A stretch of 35,522 bases of DNA from Candidatus Bathyarchaeota archaeon (GTDB taxonomy: Archaea > Thermoproteota > Bathyarchaeia > TCS64): assembly GCA_016930055.1 (NCBI GenBank), contig JAFGHP010000098.1, forward strand, positions 1 to 35,522, written 5' to 3'. The stretch's first letter is position 1; every line of letters begins with the position of its first letter. A model generated the notes under the pieces. The model was not told the origin of the DNA. It worked only from the letters and a program-made list of their open reading frames with translations, and did no database searches. Position numbers and translations under genes: made by a program. Of the stretch, positions 8,611 through 16,851 are shown in pieces.

Positions 8611-9396
8611 TTGGCTTCGAATATTAATTGGTCAGATTTATTATATAATTCAGCAGTATTAATATATAAAAACGTCATAGAAATAAAAAAACAAAATTCT
8701 GGGAAAGATTTTTTTTACCTTAAACAAATTTTAGATGAAGTAGCACAAAACACATTAATTGAATATTTTACCTTGAAAGGTATTCCAGTTAATATAATAA
8801 GTGAAGAAGGTAATTATTATCTGGATTCTAGTAGTCCAATAATTATTGCTGATCCTATAGATGGAACTACAAATATTTCAAGAAATTTAAGACCTGCAAC
8901 AACATGCTTAGCAGTATCCAATAATAATTTTTTTTCAGGAATATTTTCTTCTATTGTTTTAGATCTATATACGGGTGAGTTTTATAAAGCAGAAAAAGGG
9001 CAAGGATCCTTTTTTTGTGGAAAGAAAATAATGGTAAATAAAAATTCTAACGTAATAAATTCGATTATTTCGATGGATATAAGTAAAATTCCAAAATTTA
9101 ATAGGTTAAATAAATTATTTGCTGCAGCTAAATACATTCGAATGCTGGGATCTTCTGCTGCAGATCTTTGTTATCTAGCTTCTGGTGTTTTTGATGCACA
9201 TATAGATATTAGGGGTAGTGCAAGAGCAACAGATCTTGCTGCTGCATTATTTATTCTGCAAGAAGCAGGAGGGTATTTTTGTTTAAATTCTGATTTGTTA
9301 TTAGATATGCCATTAAATAGAGAAGCTCAATTTGAGATAATCGCTGCTTCCAGTAAAAAATTATTAAATGAAATTATACATTTAACAGATGAATAA
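8611..9396 (+). CDS. Inositol monophosphatase / archaeal FBPase (class IV) family phosphatase
   Basis: A 261 aa Mg-dependent, Li-sensitive-type sugar phosphatase. Metal-binding motifs are in place: SEEG at 64-67, DPIDGTTN at 81-88, and the C-terminal RATDLAAALFILQEAGG block. Archaeal homologues often hydrolyse both inositol-1-phosphate and fructose-1,6-bisphosphate, so the substrate is left open. The start is a TTG at 8611 with a good AAGGTGA site 5-7 nt upstream. Its end overlaps sfsA by 8 nt, so the two are probably co-transcribed. The 147 nt to the divergent mpg gene holds AT-rich promoter-like sequence only. Confidence 0.88.
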   Translation: MASNINWSDLLYNSAVLIYKNVIEIKKQNSGKDFFYLKQILDEVAQNTLIEYFTLKGIPVNIISEEGNYYLDSSSPIIIADPIDGTTNISRNLRPATTCLAVSNNNFFSGIFSSIVLDLYTGEFYKAEKGQGSFFCGKKIMVNKNSNVINSIISMDISKIPKFNRLNKLFAAAKYIRMLGSSAADLCYLASGVFDAHIDIRGSARATDLAAALFILQEAGGYFCLNSDLLLDMPLNREAQFEIIAASSKKLLNEIIHLTDE

Positions 9397-10096
9397 TATG
9401 TTTTTTCAAAAACCTCTTATTGAAGCAATTTTTCTTAAACGAATAAATAGATTTTTGGGTTTAGTCATGTTGAAAGAAAAAGAGGTCTATTGTTTTATTC
9501 CGAACCCTGGAAGAATGGATGAACTTCTTAAACCTGGTATACTTGTTTATTTGTTAAATGAAATTAAACCCGGGAGAATTACAGACTATGACTTAATTTT
9601 AGTAAAATATGATGAAATATTAGTGTCAATAGATTCTAGAATACCTAATATTCTAGTCAAAGAATCAATAGAAAATAATATTTTTCAAGAATTTAAGGGA
9701 TATCAAATTTTAAAAACAGAACAAAAATATTATGATTCTAGATTCGACTTTTTATTAAAGAAAAATAATGAACAACTGCTTTTAGAAGTCAAATCGTGTA
9801 CTTTAGTGATCGATAATGTTGCTTATTTCCCTGATGCACCAACAAAACGTGGCACTAAACATATTAAAACATTAATAAAAGCACTAAATGAGTTTAGGAG
9901 TGTAATATTATTCTTAATTCAAAGAAAAGACTCAACTTTTTTTGCCGCAAATAAAAAAACAGATCCAACCTTTGCTTCTGCACTTCAAGAAGCCTCAATT
10001 TTAGGAGTTGAAATATATGCATACGATCTAAAGGCTAATTTGAATAGTATAACTTTAAACAAACGTGTACCTTTGCTCATTCAACACACACTATAA
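9389..10096 (+). CDS. sfsA: SfsA-family protein (sugar fermentation stimulation protein)
   Basis: A 235 aa member of the SfsA family, which combines an N-terminal OB-like fold with a C-terminal PD-(D/E)xK nuclease-like domain. The diagnostic motifs are PNPGRMDELL near residue 30, RFDFLL near 112, the nuclease-like core LLLEVKSCTLV with the E-x-K pair, and FPDAPTKRGTKH. The real biochemical role is unsettled, and the name reflects an E. coli phenotype; nucleic-acid binding or cleavage is plausible from the fold. It overlaps the phosphatase gene upstream by 8 nt. An A6-GGGC-T7 tract at 10156-10172 could end the transcript. Confidence 0.9.
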   Translation: MNNMFFQKPLIEAIFLKRINRFLGLVMLKEKEVYCFIPNPGRMDELLKPGILVYLLNEIKPGRITDYDLILVKYDEILVSIDSRIPNILVKESIENNIFQEFKGYQILKTEQKYYDSRFDFLLKKNNEQLLLEVKSCTLVIDNVAYFPDAPTKRGTKHIKTLIKALNEFRSVILFLIQRKDSTFFAANKKTDPTFASALQEASILGVEIYAYDLKANLNSITLNKRVPLLIQHTL

Positions 10097-10174
10097 TATA
10101 ACATATTTAAACAAAAAACGATAAGAAGACTTCCTTAATTTAATTCAAAGATGTTAAAAAAGGGCTTTTTTTCC

Positions 10175-10182
10175 TTTTATAT
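10175..10182 (+). promoter_or_regulatory. Putative TATA box for the aIF1A operon
   Basis: TTTTATAT lies 57-64 nt before the aIF1A ATG in a short intergenic region. Archaeal TATA boxes sit about 26 nt before the start of transcription, which would place the 5' end near 10205 and leave a leader of about 34 nt carrying the GAGGT ribosome-binding site at 10228-10232. This is pattern recognition only. Confidence 0.4.
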
Positions 10183-10238
10183 CAATACAAACCATTTTTA
10201 AGCTCCTGTTTCCCGTTTTACACAATAGAGGTCGGTGG

Positions 10239-10547
10239 ATGGGTAAAAAGAAGGTACTAAGTGAGAAGGACTTAAAAGCTGTAGTATATCCTTCAAAAAA
10301 TGATGTCCTTGGTATAGTCCAAAAAATGCTTGGCTTCGATAGAGTAATGGTAAAATGTCAAGATGGTAATGTCAGAGTTTGCCGTATAAGAGGTAAAATG
10401 AAACGACGAACATGGATACGGGAAGGCGATGTAGTATTAGTTAGTCCCTGGGACTTTCAAAGTGAAGAACGTGGAGAAATATTCTTTAGATATACCGCAA
10501 ATCAAGTTGACGAACTTAAACAAAAAGGCATATTAAAAATGGAGTAG
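10239..10547 (+). CDS. eif1a: Translation initiation factor aIF1A
   Basis: A 102 aa OB-fold factor that binds the A site of the small ribosomal subunit and helps scan and accommodate the initiator tRNA. The typical S1/IF1 core is visible: VQKMLGFDRVMVKCQDGNVRVCRIRGKMKRR with the basic RGKMKRRTWI strand, then the conserved GDVVLVSPWDF. The ATG at 10239 has GAGGT 6 nt upstream. The gene is followed after 10 nt by the RIO1 kinase, an arrangement seen in many archaea, which supports an operon of translation and ribosome-assembly genes. Confidence 0.95.
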   Translation: MGKKKVLSEKDLKAVVYPSKNDVLGIVQKMLGFDRVMVKCQDGNVRVCRIRGKMKRRTWIREGDVVLVSPWDFQSEERGEIFFRYTANQVDELKQKGILKME

Positions 10548-10557
10548 GCTGAAATAT

Positions 10558-11352
10558 TTGCCCCGGCGTGAGCGTTTAGAGAAAAAAGCTGAGGCGATGG
10601 AACGCCAATATGAAGAAAACTCTCTAATGCTAAATAAAGATCAGGAAGAATTCCAAGTAACCGAAGCTGTATTCGATCGACCCACATTAGAAGGTATATA
10701 CCGACTTATCCATCGAAAAATAATTGATAAGATTAAAGGAGTATTAAAAGCAGGAAAAGAAGCTAGCATATATTGGGGTTTAGATTATGATGGTCGCGAG
10801 TTAGCTATAAAAATCTATTATACATCAACATCGGAGTTTAGAAAAGGAATGATGAAATACATTGAAGGAGATCCAAGGTTTAAAAGATTTAGAAAAGACT
10901 CTAAGAGTATAATTTATACTTGGACACAAAAAGAATATAGTAACCTACAGTTAGCAGAATCTGCAGGTATAAATGCACCACGCCCAATTTCCTTCTATAG
11001 AAATATACTTGTAATGTCATTCATAGGATTAGATGGAGTCCCAGCACCACTACTTAGAGAAATATCTTTAGAAGATCCAAATCAATTTTATGATCAATTA
11101 ACAGATGAGATAAGATTCCTTTACCAAAAAGCAGGGCTAGTACATGGAGACTTAAGTGAGTATAATATAATGGTTTGGGAGAAAAAACCAGTAATTTTTG
11201 ATTTTTCTCAAGCTATGTTAAAATTTCATCCCCTTGCAGAAGAACTTTTAAGACATGATATTGAAACTATAAACTCTTATTTTGTAAAAATAGGTGTAAA
11301 CGTTTATGATAATATAGCACTTATGGAGTGGATAAAAACTGGAGAAGCATAG
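10558..11352 (+). CDS. rio1: RIO1-type atypical serine kinase/ATPase
   Basis: RIO1 acts late in small-subunit maturation. In the 264 aa protein the charged N-terminus leads into the kinase fold: the nucleotide loop KAGKEASIYWG, Lys in ELAIKIYYTSTSEF, the catalytic Asp198 in VHGDLSEYN, and the metal-binding Asp215 in IFDFSQA, which is the site of the aspartyl-phosphate in this family. The STSEF loop marks RIO1 rather than RIO2, as does the absence of a winged-helix N-terminus. The start is a TTG at 10558. The gene sits between aIF1A and the KH protein, whose frame overlaps its last codons. Confidence 0.93.
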   Translation: MPRRERLEKKAEAMERQYEENSLMLNKDQEEFQVTEAVFDRPTLEGIYRLIHRKIIDKIKGVLKAGKEASIYWGLDYDGRELAIKIYYTSTSEFRKGMMKYIEGDPRFKRFRKDSKSIIYTWTQKEYSNLQLAESAGINAPRPISFYRNILVMSFIGLDGVPAPLLREISLEDPNQFYDQLTDEIRFLYQKAGLVHGDLSEYNIMVWEKKPVIFDFSQAMLKFHPLAEELLRHDIETINSYFVKIGVNVYDNIALMEWIKTGEA

Positions 11353-11968
11353 TTATATTAGGATCCCTCAAGATCGAATCGGAGTTCTTATAGGACCCGA
11401 TGGGAAGACAAAAAATTTAATTGAGAAATCTTTCAATATAAATTTAATAATTGATAGTAAAATTGGTAATGTAGAGATTATTTTACCTTCCAACCATGAA
11501 GATGTATCTGTGTTATTCACCGTTTCTAATATTGTGAAAGCAATTGGTAGAGGATTTAATCCTAAAAAAGCTATAATTTTAAGAAACGAAAATTATGATT
11601 TGAGTATCATTGATCTCGAAGATTTCGTAGGAAAAAGTACAAATGCACAAGATCGTGTTAAAGGTAGAATTATTGGCAGGGAAGGGAAAAGTAGGCTTTT
11701 AATAGAAGAATTAACAGAAACTCAAATTAGTATTTATGGTAGTACAGTTAGCATAATAGGAAATATTGAATCTTTATCTGCAGCTAAAGAAGCAATTATG
11801 ATGCTTGTAAGAGGAAGCTTCCATAAAACGGTGTGGAATTATCTCTATGCGTATCGAAGAGATCTTAAAAAAAGTAAAACCGAAATTTGGTTCGATCAGA
11901 CTATAAAGCAACATAATCGAAGGAGACAACGCCTTGATACAAATATTAATGTTTTAGAGGATGGCTGA
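11339..11968 (+). CDS. Dim2/Pno1-like KH-domain RNA-binding protein (apparent CTG start)
   Basis: A KH-domain protein of the archaeal Dim2/Pno1 (Krr1-like) group, thought to assist 18S/16S rRNA maturation with RIO1. Taking the first ATG/GTG/TTG (near 11510) would cut off the first KH domain. The frame stays open upstream to a TAA at 11333 and encodes YIRIPQDRIGVLIGPDGKTK, a textbook KH GxxG segment. The only sensible start in that stretch is CTG at 11339, giving MEKHSYIRIPQDR, which overlaps the RIO1 stop by 14 nt, with GGAG 10 nt upstream. A second KH domain follows (GRIIGREGKSRLLIEELTE). The protein is about 209 aa. The stop is 4 nt before top6B. Confidence 0.85.
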   Translation: MEKHSYIRIPQDRIGVLIGPDGKTKNLIEKSFNINLIIDSKIGNVEIILPSNHEDVSVLFTVSNIVKAIGRGFNPKKAIILRNENYDLSIIDLEDFVGKSTNAQDRVKGRIIGREGKSRLLIEELTETQISIYGSTVSIIGNIESLSAAKEAIMMLVRGSFHKTVWNYLYAYRRDLKKSKTEIWFDQTIKQHNRRRQRLDTNINVLEDG

Positions 11969-11972
11969 TTAG

Positions 11973-13637
11973 ATGGCTCAGCAAGAATATCAAGCTGTAA
12001 GTCCAAGTGACTTTTTTTATCGAAATAGGGAGATAGCTGGGTTTAGTAATCCTAGTAGAGCAATATATGTAGGTATAAGAGAACTTTTAGAAAATAGTTT
12101 AGACGCTTGTGAAAGTGCACAAGAACCACCAAAAATCTATATTAGAATAACAGAGGAATCAATACAAAACAATGAAAATAGTACTGTAATATATTATATT
12201 AGGGTTGAAGATAATGGTACAGGTGTACCTTCCGAACAGATCCCTGCTTGTTTTGCTCAAGTATTTTATGGTTCAAAATATACACTAAAACAATCGAGGG
12301 GTACATTTGGTTTAGGAGGAACCATGACCATTCTTTTTGGTCAAATTACAACTCATAAACCAGTAATAGTTACTTCAAGTACAGGTGAAGATATTCACCA
12401 ATTTGAGATGATGATAGATATTCAAAAAAATCAGGCACAAATTTTAAGACACAGTATTTACTCGAATGTTAAAAAATGGCGTGGTACAATCGTTGAATTA
12501 CAAATGGAAGGAGATTATCCTAGAATACAATCTCGGATGATTGAATATTTTAAACAAACTGCAATGGTAAATCCCTATCTTGATCTTACTTTCATCGACC
12601 CTAAAAACAGATTATATAGATTTGAACGAGGAACTGATATAATGCCTGTTTTACCCAGAGCGGTTCGTCCTCATCCTCATGGAATAGATGTAGAAACTTT
12701 CCGTCGTTTAATATCAATCACTAAAACAAAAGATATGAAAAATTTCATGATGGAGCACTTTCAAGGTATTGGGAGTATAACATCAGAACGATTTCTTACT
12801 TTCGCGGGAATCGAAAGTAAACAAAAACCTATTAATCTATCACCTGAAGAAATCGTTAAAATAGTATATGCTGCTAAAGATTTTAAAGAATTTAAGAGAC
12901 CTGATTCTAGTTGCTTAAGCCCCATTGGGCAAGAACTACTTGAAACAGGTATCCGAAAGGAACTTGGTTTAACTGAAGATGATTTTATTAAAACTATTCA
13001 AAGACCTGCTGCAACCTATAGTGGTTATCCCTTTATAATTGAAGCTGCTGTTGTTGCTGGTAAAACAGTCCGGAAATTAGGTCAAGGAATAACATTATAT
13101 AGATTTGCTAATAAAATACCACTACTATTTGATGAATCTAGTTGTGTTAGTTTTAAAGTAATTTCTAAAAATATTAATTGGAAAACTTACAAAGTTAATC
13201 AAGATACGCCTCTCGTTGTAGCTATTCATGTCTGTTCAACAAAAATTCCTTACAAAAGTGTAGGGAAAGAATTTCTTGCTGACCAACCGGAAGTTGAAAA
13301 AGAGATAGCGAATGCAATTCGGAAAGCAGCTAGAGATCTAAGAATTTTTATTAGTCACAGTCTAAGGCTTGAAAGACAACGTCACAGACTTAATGTGTTC
13401 AGTAAATATCTACCAAAAATTAGTGAATTTTCACAAAAATTAGCTGATAAAGAAGAAAGCCCTGACATTCAAAAACTTTTAAATGAAGTAAACGTGCCCC
13501 CTCAACAAGAAGAAACTGAAGATGAGGATGAAAATGGCAGTTCAGATGACGATGTCATTTTACCAGAAGATGAAGACTTTCCTGAAGTAGAAGAAGATGA
13601 AATAGAGGAAGATGATGGTAATGGCGAAAAAAATTAG
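11973..13637 (+). CDS. top6B: DNA topoisomerase VI subunit B (GHKL ATPase)
   Basis: The ATPase subunit of the type IIB enzyme that relaxes and decatenates DNA. In 554 aa the Bergerat fold is clear: N box RELLENSLDAC near residue 35, DNGTGVP near 85, and the lid GTFGLGGTMTILFGQ near 110. These are followed by the H2TH region (MEHFQGIGSITSERFLTFAGI), then the transducer domain with the switch lysine region. The C-terminus ends in a long acidic tail (Glu/Asp-rich from about residue 515). The ATG is at 11973, 4 nt after the KH gene, and its end overlaps top6A by 26 nt. Confidence 0.95.
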   Translation: MAQQEYQAVSPSDFFYRNREIAGFSNPSRAIYVGIRELLENSLDACESAQEPPKIYIRITEESIQNNENSTVIYYIRVEDNGTGVPSEQIPACFAQVFYGSKYTLKQSRGTFGLGGTMTILFGQITTHKPVIVTSSTGEDIHQFEMMIDIQKNQAQILRHSIYSNVKKWRGTIVELQMEGDYPRIQSRMIEYFKQTAMVNPYLDLTFIDPKNRLYRFERGTDIMPVLPRAVRPHPHGIDVETFRRLISITKTKDMKNFMMEHFQGIGSITSERFLTFAGIESKQKPINLSPEEIVKIVYAAKDFKEFKRPDSSCLSPIGQELLETGIRKELGLTEDDFIKTIQRPAATYSGYPFIIEAAVVAGKTVRKLGQGITLYRFANKIPLLFDESSCVSFKVISKNINWKTYKVNQDTPLVVAIHVCSTKIPYKSVGKEFLADQPEVEKEIANAIRKAARDLRIFISHSLRLERQRHRLNVFSKYLPKISEFSQKLADKEESPDIQKLLNEVNVPPQQEETEDEDENGSSDDDVILPEDEDFPEVEEDEIEEDDGNGEKN

Positions 13638-14706
13638 TGAAGCAGAAAGACAGAGAGACGTTGTTGAAAAGAGTCTCAAACAACTTGGCAATTTAATTTA
13701 TGACCAGATAAATGAAGGTGAATTCCCTTGGATAATGATGCAAAGTAGAAGTATAGATAACATTCAATATGATGATACAGTAAGACAATATATACTTGGA
13801 GACAGAATGATTAAACGTCATAGTCGAAACATTAAACATATCCGCCCTTTTACTCAACTTGTTTGGACCGCTTGGTTTGCTCGTGAATTAGTAAAACTAC
13901 GTAAAACAAGCACTTTAAGAGAAGTATATTATTCTGCTCGTGGACAAAGAGACATCGAGTATAATGATCAAAAAGAGAGCGATAATATAATCACTGATCT
14001 AGAAGTTGCACTCAATAAAGCAAGGGAAGAATTTGGTATTTTTCCAGAAGAACGAAGTGCAATATTTGGAGATTTAACAATTGAGTACACTGTACCTGGT
14101 TATGAGGGAAGAAGAACCAATCTTACCGATCACCCTGACGGTGTCATGGTTGGACCAGCTGTAACTAGCTCAGAATTTATCGAAACAACAGCAAATAAAA
14201 TACTAGTAATTGAGAAAGGTGCAATGTTTACACGTTTAGTAGAAGAACAAGCACATAAAAAATTCAATGCCATTTTAGTCCATACCGCAGGTCAAAGTCC
14301 TCGTAGTACTAGAAACATAATCCATCGTTTAAACAAAATGTGGGGGATGCCTGTATATATTTTTACAGACGGAGATCCTTGGGGCGTTCATATTGCTATG
14401 GTTATAGTATCTGGATCAGCAAACGCAGCCCATTTAAGAGGGTTAACCACTCCAGATGCTAAATGGATTGGAGTTTGGGCTTCAGATATCATTAATTATA
14501 AATTACCTACTGAAAACCTCACAGAATTTGATAAAAAACGGTTAACCGAATTACAATCTGATCCACGTTATAAAGAAGATCCGTGGAACCGAGAAATTGA
14601 AACCTTTATTAAACTTCAAAAGAAAGCAGAATTAGAAGCATTTAGTCTGTATGGATTAACTTATATAGTTGATAAATATCTTCCAGAAAAATTAAACGAA
14701 AACTAG
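13612..14706 (+). CDS. top6A: DNA topoisomerase VI subunit A (Spo11 homologue)
   Basis: The DNA-cleaving subunit of topoisomerase VI. The winged-helix (5Y-CAP) domain carries the catalytic Tyr in LREVYYSARG (Tyr106 or Tyr107). The Toprim domain supplies the Mg-binding acids in VIEKGAMFTRL and TDGDPWGVHIA. Length (364 aa) is normal. Three in-frame ATGs (13612, 13615, 13621) are possible. GAGGA at 13605-13609 favours 13612-13615, and the sequence conserved in relatives begins near 13621. It overlaps top6B by 26 nt, so the two subunits are likely made by coupled translation. Spo11 is the eukaryotic relative. Confidence 0.95.
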   Translation: MMVMAKKISEAERQRDVVEKSLKQLGNLIYDQINEGEFPWIMMQSRSIDNIQYDDTVRQYILGDRMIKRHSRNIKHIRPFTQLVWTAWFARELVKLRKTSTLREVYYSARGQRDIEYNDQKESDNIITDLEVALNKAREEFGIFPEERSAIFGDLTIEYTVPGYEGRRTNLTDHPDGVMVGPAVTSSEFIETTANKILVIEKGAMFTRLVEEQAHKKFNAILVHTAGQSPRSTRNIIHRLNKMWGMPVYIFTDGDPWGVHIAMVIVSGSANAAHLRGLTTPDAKWIGVWASDIINYKLPTENLTEFDKKRLTELQSDPRYKEDPWNREIETFIKLQKKAELEAFSLYGLTYIVDKYLPEKLNEN

Positions 14707-14751
14707 AACCAGTTTAAATATTATTTCAAATATTTTAAAAAGGTGATAGTA

Positions 14752-14940
14752 ATGTCTACACGATTAAAAATAAAAAACACTACAATAATTCCATTAATAT
14801 ATGGATTATTATTGTTCGTTATTGGCGCAATAATTGCTTATTACTCATATAGTTTAGATGGAGCTCCAAGAGCTTTCACTCCAATGGGGCTTTTTGTCAC
14901 GTTTACAGGTATTTTGATTATTTTTTGTATGGAGAGATAA
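14752..14940 (+). CDS. Small two-helix membrane protein of unknown function
   Basis: A 62 aa protein with a basic N-terminus (STRLKIKN) and two membrane helices, about residues 12-30 and 43-60, joined by a short loop (SYSLDGAPRAFTP). I choose the ATG at 14752 because AGGTGA lies 5 nt upstream; a GTG at 14743 inside that site would add three residues. No family is recognised. It lies 45 nt after top6A and its stop is 2 nt before the next gene, so it is likely co-transcribed with the sugar nucleotidyltransferase. Confidence 0.65.
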   Translation: MSTRLKIKNTTIIPLIYGLLLFVIGAIIAYYSYSLDGAPRAFTPMGLFVTFTGILIIFCMER

Positions 14941-14942
14941 CT

Positions 14943-15692
14943 TTGTTGAAAGGAATTATCATGGCTGGTGGCGAAGGTAAACGTTTTCGACCTTTAACAT
15001 ACTATTTTCAAAAATGTATGATCCCTGTTGGTGAAAACCAAAAACCCATTTTAGAGTATATTGTTAGGTTATTAAAATATAATAAAATTGATGATTTGAT
15101 TGTTTTAACAGGTTATAGGCATCAGCAAATATTTAATTTCTTTAATAATGGAGAACGATTTGGAGTGAAAATTAGTTATGTTCTAGATGAACCCGATTTG
15201 AAGGGGAGCGCCAACGCTCTTCTTAATGCTTATTGGAAAGGATTTATCTCTAAAGATGATGTATTAGTAATATATTATGGTGACATTTTAAGTAATTTAA
15301 ATTTAAATGAATTAATAAAGCAACATCAAGAAACAGGTAGTGATGTAACTGTAGCTTTAGCAAAAAAATTTAATATAAGTGTAGGGACTGCTGATGTAAA
15401 GGATAAAAAAATTATTGATTTTGTTGAAAAACCTGATCTTGAAAAACCTGTTAGTATTGGTGTTCTTATAATGAATGGATCGTTATTAGATTTCATGGAA
15501 AAAATCCAAAAGGAAGGGCAATTAAATATTTTTGATATAATGGGTGACGTAGTTTCCTTATTAGTTAAGCAAGGAAAAAACGTTGGTGCTTATCTAACTG
15601 ATGCTTTTTGGTATGATGTAGGTAGTCTTGAAAAATATGAACGAATAGATAATAAAAAACTTGAAAATGAAATGAGCTATCTTTTCGAATAA
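14943..15692 (+). CDS. Sugar-phosphate nucleotidyltransferase (NTP_transferase family)
   Basis: A roughly 249 aa GT-A-fold enzyme joining a sugar-1-phosphate to a nucleotide. The signature is GGEGKRFRPLT near residue 11, followed by the metal-binding YYGDIL, the sugar-phosphate contacts VEKPDLEKP, and FWYDVGSLEKY at the end. It has no left-handed beta-helix C-terminal domain, unlike its neighbour. The start is TTG at 14943 or 14946, set by GGAGAG at 14931-14936; a TTG further up at 14925 would overlap the upstream gene and is less likely. The sugar (glucose, mannose or another) cannot be decided. Confidence 0.85.
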   Translation: MLKGIIMAGGEGKRFRPLTYYFQKCMIPVGENQKPILEYIVRLLKYNKIDDLIVLTGYRHQQIFNFFNNGERFGVKISYVLDEPDLKGSANALLNAYWKGFISKDDVLVIYYGDILSNLNLNELIKQHQETGSDVTVALAKKFNISVGTADVKDKKIIDFVEKPDLEKPVSIGVLIMNGSLLDFMEKIQKEGQLNIFDIMGDVVSLLVKQGKNVGAYLTDAFWYDVGSLEKYERIDNKKLENEMSYLFE

Positions 15693-15762
15693 GTACTTTC
15701 CATACTATAATTCAAAAAATTCTTAAAGACTTCTGTCTGCTCATTAATCGGCGGACAACGGA

Positions 15763-16851
15763 TTGAAAGCTATTATCCTTGCGGGTGGATTTGGTACACG
15801 GCTTAGACCACTAAGCTGTACAAGACCAAAAATGTTGTTACCAGTTGCTAACCAACCTCTAATAGATTGGTGTTTAATGAATCTATCAAAAAGTGATGTA
15901 GATACAGCTATATTGGCTGTGAATTATTTTGCTGAGGCTTTGGTACGTTACCTTGGTACTACTAAATATGATTTAGGAATACTCTACTCCCGGGAACAAC
16001 GCCCAATGGGTACTGGAGGTCCCTTAAAAAAAGCCAAAGAAATGCTGAATCTTAATGAACCGTTTATTGTTATGAACGGTGATATCATAACAGATTTTGA
16101 TATTAAACGTTTAGTCGATTATCATAAAGAAAAAAAGGGTTTAGCAACATTAGCAATTATTGAGGTTCCTGATCCAGGTAGGTTCGGTTCAGTTGAACGA
16201 GATTCTGAAAGTCATATTACCCGTTTTGTAGAAAAACCAGAGCCTGGCAAAGCTCCAAGTAACCTGATTAATGCAGGTATATATGTTCTAGAACCAGAAG
16301 TATTAAATTATATACCTAATGGTGGAAAAGTATCGATAGAAAGACAAGTTTTTCCAATATTAGCGAAAGAAGGTAAACTTTATGGTTATGAAATTCATGC
16401 ACAATGGATAGATGTTGGAGTATCAGAAGACTATCTTCGAGCTAATGCACTTCTTCTTAATAGAAGTGATGGAGTAAAAGCAGAAAAAGCAAAAGTGAAT
16501 CAAACTGCTACATTAATATCTCCATGCAATCTGGCTGAAGGTGTTGAAATTGGAGAAGACTCTATTATTGGTCCTAATGTAGCAATTGCTGAAAATGTTC
16601 TTGTTGGGAAGGGTTGTAGAATTGAAAACTCAATTATCTTTCCTGGCGCTACAATTGGTGATTATACAAATATCAAAAACGCGATTATTGGAGAAAACGC
16701 AATTTTACATAGGTGGGTCAAAATCGAATCTGGTTCACTTATAGGTGATTACGCAGAGATAGAAGACGGAGTTACTTTAACTCGTGGAGTAACTGTCTGT
16801 CCATCTAAAACAGTTGGAGAGAGTGTTCTAGACCAACATCAGGTGATGTAG
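15763..16851 (+). CDS. Mannose-1-phosphate guanylyltransferase-like enzyme with beta-helix domain
   Basis: A 362 aa nucleotidyltransferase whose N-terminal catalytic domain starts MKAIILAGGFGTRLRPL, with MNGDIITDF as metal site and VEKPEPGKAPSN and INAGIYVL as substrate contacts. From about residue 245 hexapeptide repeats build a left-handed beta-helix (IGEDSIIGPNVAIAENV and on). The layout, the length and the terminus (KTVGESVLDQHQVM) resemble eukaryotic GMPPB/Mpg1, so GDP-mannose synthesis is the best guess; UDP-glucose or UDP-GlcNAc synthesis is possible. TTG start. The last base of the stop overlaps the GTG of the phosphohexomutase, so coupling is strong. Confidence 0.85.
   Translation: MKAIILAGGFGTRLRPLSCTRPKMLLPVANQPLIDWCLMNLSKSDVDTAILAVNYFAEALVRYLGTTKYDLGILYSREQRPMGTGGPLKKAKEMLNLNEPFIVMNGDIITDFDIKRLVDYHKEKKGLATLAIIEVPDPGRFGSVERDSESHITRFVEKPEPGKAPSNLINAGIYVLEPEVLNYIPNGGKVSIERQVFPILAKEGKLYGYEIHAQWIDVGVSEDYLRANALLLNRSDGVKAEKAKVNQTATLISPCNLAEGVEIGEDSIIGPNVAIAENVLVGKGCRIENSIIFPGATIGDYTNIKNAIIGENAILHRWVKIESGSLIGDYAEIEDGVTLTRGVTVCPSKTVGESVLDQHQVM

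Noticed and set aside
10156-10172. A6-GGGC-T7 tract after sfsA as a hairpin terminator
   Set aside because: The A/T arms around a 4-nt loop are weak. A T-run alone could end transcription in archaea, so I mention it with sfsA but do not list it as a feature.
11510-11968. KH gene starting at 11510
   Set aside because: This start would remove the first KH domain, which is clearly encoded upstream in the same frame.
15734-15757. TGTCTGC/GCGGACA hairpin just before the GMPP-like gene
   Set aside because: It has seven pairs with one G-U and sits at the start codon, but there is no riboswitch-like conservation or second structural element, so I did not call it a regulator.
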